Assembly: GCA_025924495.1 (NCBI GenBank) | Contig: JAICIG010000434.1 | Span: 1 to 6,684, forward strand | DNA from: Pirellulales bacterium | GTDB lineage: Bacteria; Planctomycetota; Planctomycetia; Pirellulales; JAICIG01 | Reading direction: 5' to 3' | Length of the DNA: 6,684 nt | Part shown: one piece after another, positions 5,312 through 6,684 of the stretch | Layout of the letters: the number at the start of each line of letters is the position of its first letter | Position numbering within the stretch: the stretch's first letter is position 1 | Position numbers and translations under genes: made by a program | The notes under the pieces: generated by a model | What the model was told of the DNA's origin: nothing | Database searches by the model: none | What the model saw: only the letters and a program-made list of their open reading frames with translations

Positions 5312-5872
5312 ATGGAACCCCAGCTTTCAGCGCGAACGTGCCCCCAGTGCGGTCAGGAGTTGGCGTCTGGCGATGCAGCTTGTCCCAACTGCGGTCAACG
5401 CGGTGCAAACCCTTACGCGTCTCCTGTTTCGGTAGACGCTGAACCACCGGTTCGTGCACTTGGGTGGCCCTTGATCAGCTCGGTTGCCGTTGTGATTTCG
5501 GTTTCGATCATCGTAGGCATAGTGGCGCCAGGAATCGGAGTACTTTTGGCTTTGGTCTTTGTGCCGGCAGTCGTTAGGACGGTCGCAGTGCTGCAGCGTC
5601 GAGAGGCGGCAGGCATGCAAAGCGATTCGCCTAGCCGAATACTGATGCTGTTACTGGCATGTGCGGGCGTTTCTTTTGCGGCCTGGATTGCTTCATCAAT
5701 TGCTTTTTCCATTGTGTGCGTGCCGATCGGCATAGCAGCATTTGCTCTCCAAAGCGACTGGGCCTTCTCGGCAGGCGTCGGCCTGGCGATTTTGTTTCAG
5801 ATTGCGGTGTTTGTTTGGCTGATGCGCAGGTATTGGCCCCCGGCGGCAAGGAACCAAGATGCAACTGCGTGA
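5312..5872 (+). CDS. Zinc-ribbon membrane protein with an NPYASP motif (second paralogue)
   Basis: The 186-residue protein begins with a zinc ribbon, Cys10/Cys13 (CPQCG) and Cys24/Cys27 (CPNCG), directly followed by NPYASP (33-38), a motif recurrent in planctomycete membrane proteins. Predicted helices lie at about 53-70, 73-93, 109-128, 129-147 and 150-171. The segments around 72-91 and 129-136 align with the preceding gene, so this appears to be a tandem duplicate that gained about 25 residues and a C-terminal helix pair. No Shine-Dalgarno sequence is visible before ATG 5312. The gap from the preceding stop is only 41 bases. The 3' end overlaps the radical SAM start by 14 bases in another frame. 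The function is unknown. Confidence 0.85.
   Translation: MEPQLSARTCPQCGQELASGDAACPNCGQRGANPYASPVSVDAEPPVRALGWPLISSVAVVISVSIIVGIVAPGIGVLLALVFVPAVVRTVAVLQRREAAGMQSDSPSRILMLLLACAGVSFAAWIASSIAFSIVCVPIGIAAFALQSDWAFSAGVGLAILFQIAVFVWLMRRYWPPAARNQDATA
5848..5852 (+). promoter_or_regulatory. Ribosome binding site of the radical SAM gene
   Basis: AAGGA lies six bases before ATG 5859, within the last codons of the preceding gene. It decides the start of the radical SAM gene and fixes the 14-bp overlap. Confidence 0.7.
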
Positions 5873-6684
5873 CCACGTGTTTTTAGGTACGACGCAAAGT
5901 CTTTGCCCGGAGTGTCTGGCGCTCGTGCCTGCGAAAATCATCGCTCGCGAAGGTCGCGTCTACTTTCGCAAACGTTGTCCGGCGCATGGAGTGCGCGAAG
6001 ATTTTGTCTGTTCTGATGTGCGGCAGTACGACCGCATGGAGTTCAGCCTGCAGGGCAAAGTTCCAGCGCAATTCGGCGCCGAACCCGACCGCGGCTGTCC
6101 TTACGATTGCGGCTTGTGCACCGAACACGAGCAGCACACCTGCGTTGGGCTGGTCGAAATCACGTCGTCGTGCAACTTGAGCTGCCCGATGTGCTTTGCC
6201 GGCAGCGGGCCCGGCGGCAAGCATTTGTCGCTTGAAGAATGCCGCGCAGCGATTGATCGGCTGGTCGAAGTGGAAGGACGGGCCGAAGTGCTCCAGCTCT
6301 CAGGCGGCGAGCCGACGATCCATCCGGAGTTCTTGAGGATTCTCGAGTACGGCTGCCAACAGGCGATCGACATCGTGATGATCAATACCAACGGCCTGCG
6401 GTTCGCGCACGATCGCGAGTTAGTAGCCGCCGTAGCCAAACTGCGAAACCGCGTGGAGATCTATTTTCAATTCGACGGCTTCAAAGAGCAAACTTCGCAG
6501 CAGCTCCGGGGCGAATCGCTGGTAGAGACCAAGCTCAGGGCGATCGAGGCTCTGGGCAATGCCGGCCTGCGAATGACTCTGGTTTGCACCTTGCAGCCCG
6601 GCGTGAACGATGACGAGATCGGCGCGATCGTCAAGTTCGGGCTGGAGCGGCCCTGGATCACCGGCATCAGCTTTCAACCAGCCA
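5859..6684 (+). CDS. Radical SAM protein of the MJ0619/Tes-like family, 3' end outside the window
   Basis: The frame from ATG 5859 gives 275 codons, open at the right edge. The SAM-cleaving [4Fe-4S] cluster motif is CNLSCPMC (Cys105, Cys109, Cys112), followed by LSGGEPTIHPEF (147-158) and the NTNG turn (176-179). Two further cysteine groups precede it. LCPECL (Cys16, Cys19) with RCPAHG (Cys40) and Cys51 suggests a rubredoxin- or zinc-like metal site. CPYDCGLC...HTC (Cys80, 84, 87, 95) suggests an auxiliary iron-sulphur cluster. This arrangement is that of the archaeal MJ0619 protein, once annotated as a pterin methyltransferase and later shown to be tetraether lipid synthase (Tes), which joins lipid tails by C-C coupling. 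The bacterial product could act on membrane lipids, but related subgroups exist and the C-terminal part is missing. AAGGA supports the start; the gene overlaps its upstream neighbour by 14 bp. Confidence 0.9.
   Translation, partial: MQLRDHVFLGTTQSLCPECLALVPAKIIAREGRVYFRKRCPAHGVREDFVCSDVRQYDRMEFSLQGKVPAQFGAEPDRGCPYDCGLCTEHEQHTCVGLVEITSSCNLSCPMCFAGSGPGGKHLSLEECRAAIDRLVEVEGRAEVLQLSGGEPTIHPEFLRILEYGCQQAIDIVMINTNGLRFAHDRELVAAVAKLRNRVEIYFQFDGFKEQTSQQLRGESLVETKLRAIEALGNAGLRMTLVCTLQPGVNDDEIGAIVKFGLERPWITGISFQPA

Overview
The window looks like a piece of a GC-rich bacterial chromosome, most likely from a planctomycete (Pirellulales-like). The clues are small zinc-ribbon plus multi-helix membrane proteins carrying an N-P-Y-x-S-P motif, Shine-Dalgarno sites that are weak or absent at several starts, and hairpin- or repeat-rich spacers. 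The taxonomic guess is an inference from protein style; no marker gene is present.

Left half, minus strand, read from right to left. A divergent spacer (3207-3396) is followed by aguB (N-carbamoylputrescine amidase, 3206-2295), then aguA (agmatine deiminase, 2194-1127), then an amino-acid-type ABC transporter substrate-binding protein whose 3' end leaves the window (910-1). aguA and aguB together convert agmatine to N-carbamoylputrescine and then putrescine. The roughly 100-bp gap between them is bounded by two arrays of a 7-bp repeat in opposite orientation. These arrays supply the aguB stop codon and the first codons of aguA. A second unusual spacer (911-1126), full of short perfect hairpins, separates aguA from the transporter gene.

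Right half, plus strand. bioD (dethiobiotin synthetase, 3397-4089) starts a tightly packed series. It continues with an orphan multi-helix membrane protein (4117-4791), two zinc-ribbon membrane proteins that look like diverged tandem paralogues (4788-5270 and 5312-5872), and the first 275 codons of a radical SAM enzyme (5859 to the right edge). Gaps are 41 bp or less, and two junctions overlap (4 bp and 14 bp), so co-transcription is likely. The radical SAM enzyme has the extra N-terminal cysteine clusters of the MJ0619/Tes (tetraether lipid synthase) family. It and its membrane-protein neighbours are the least understood part of the window. No tRNA, rRNA, CRISPR array or transposase was seen.
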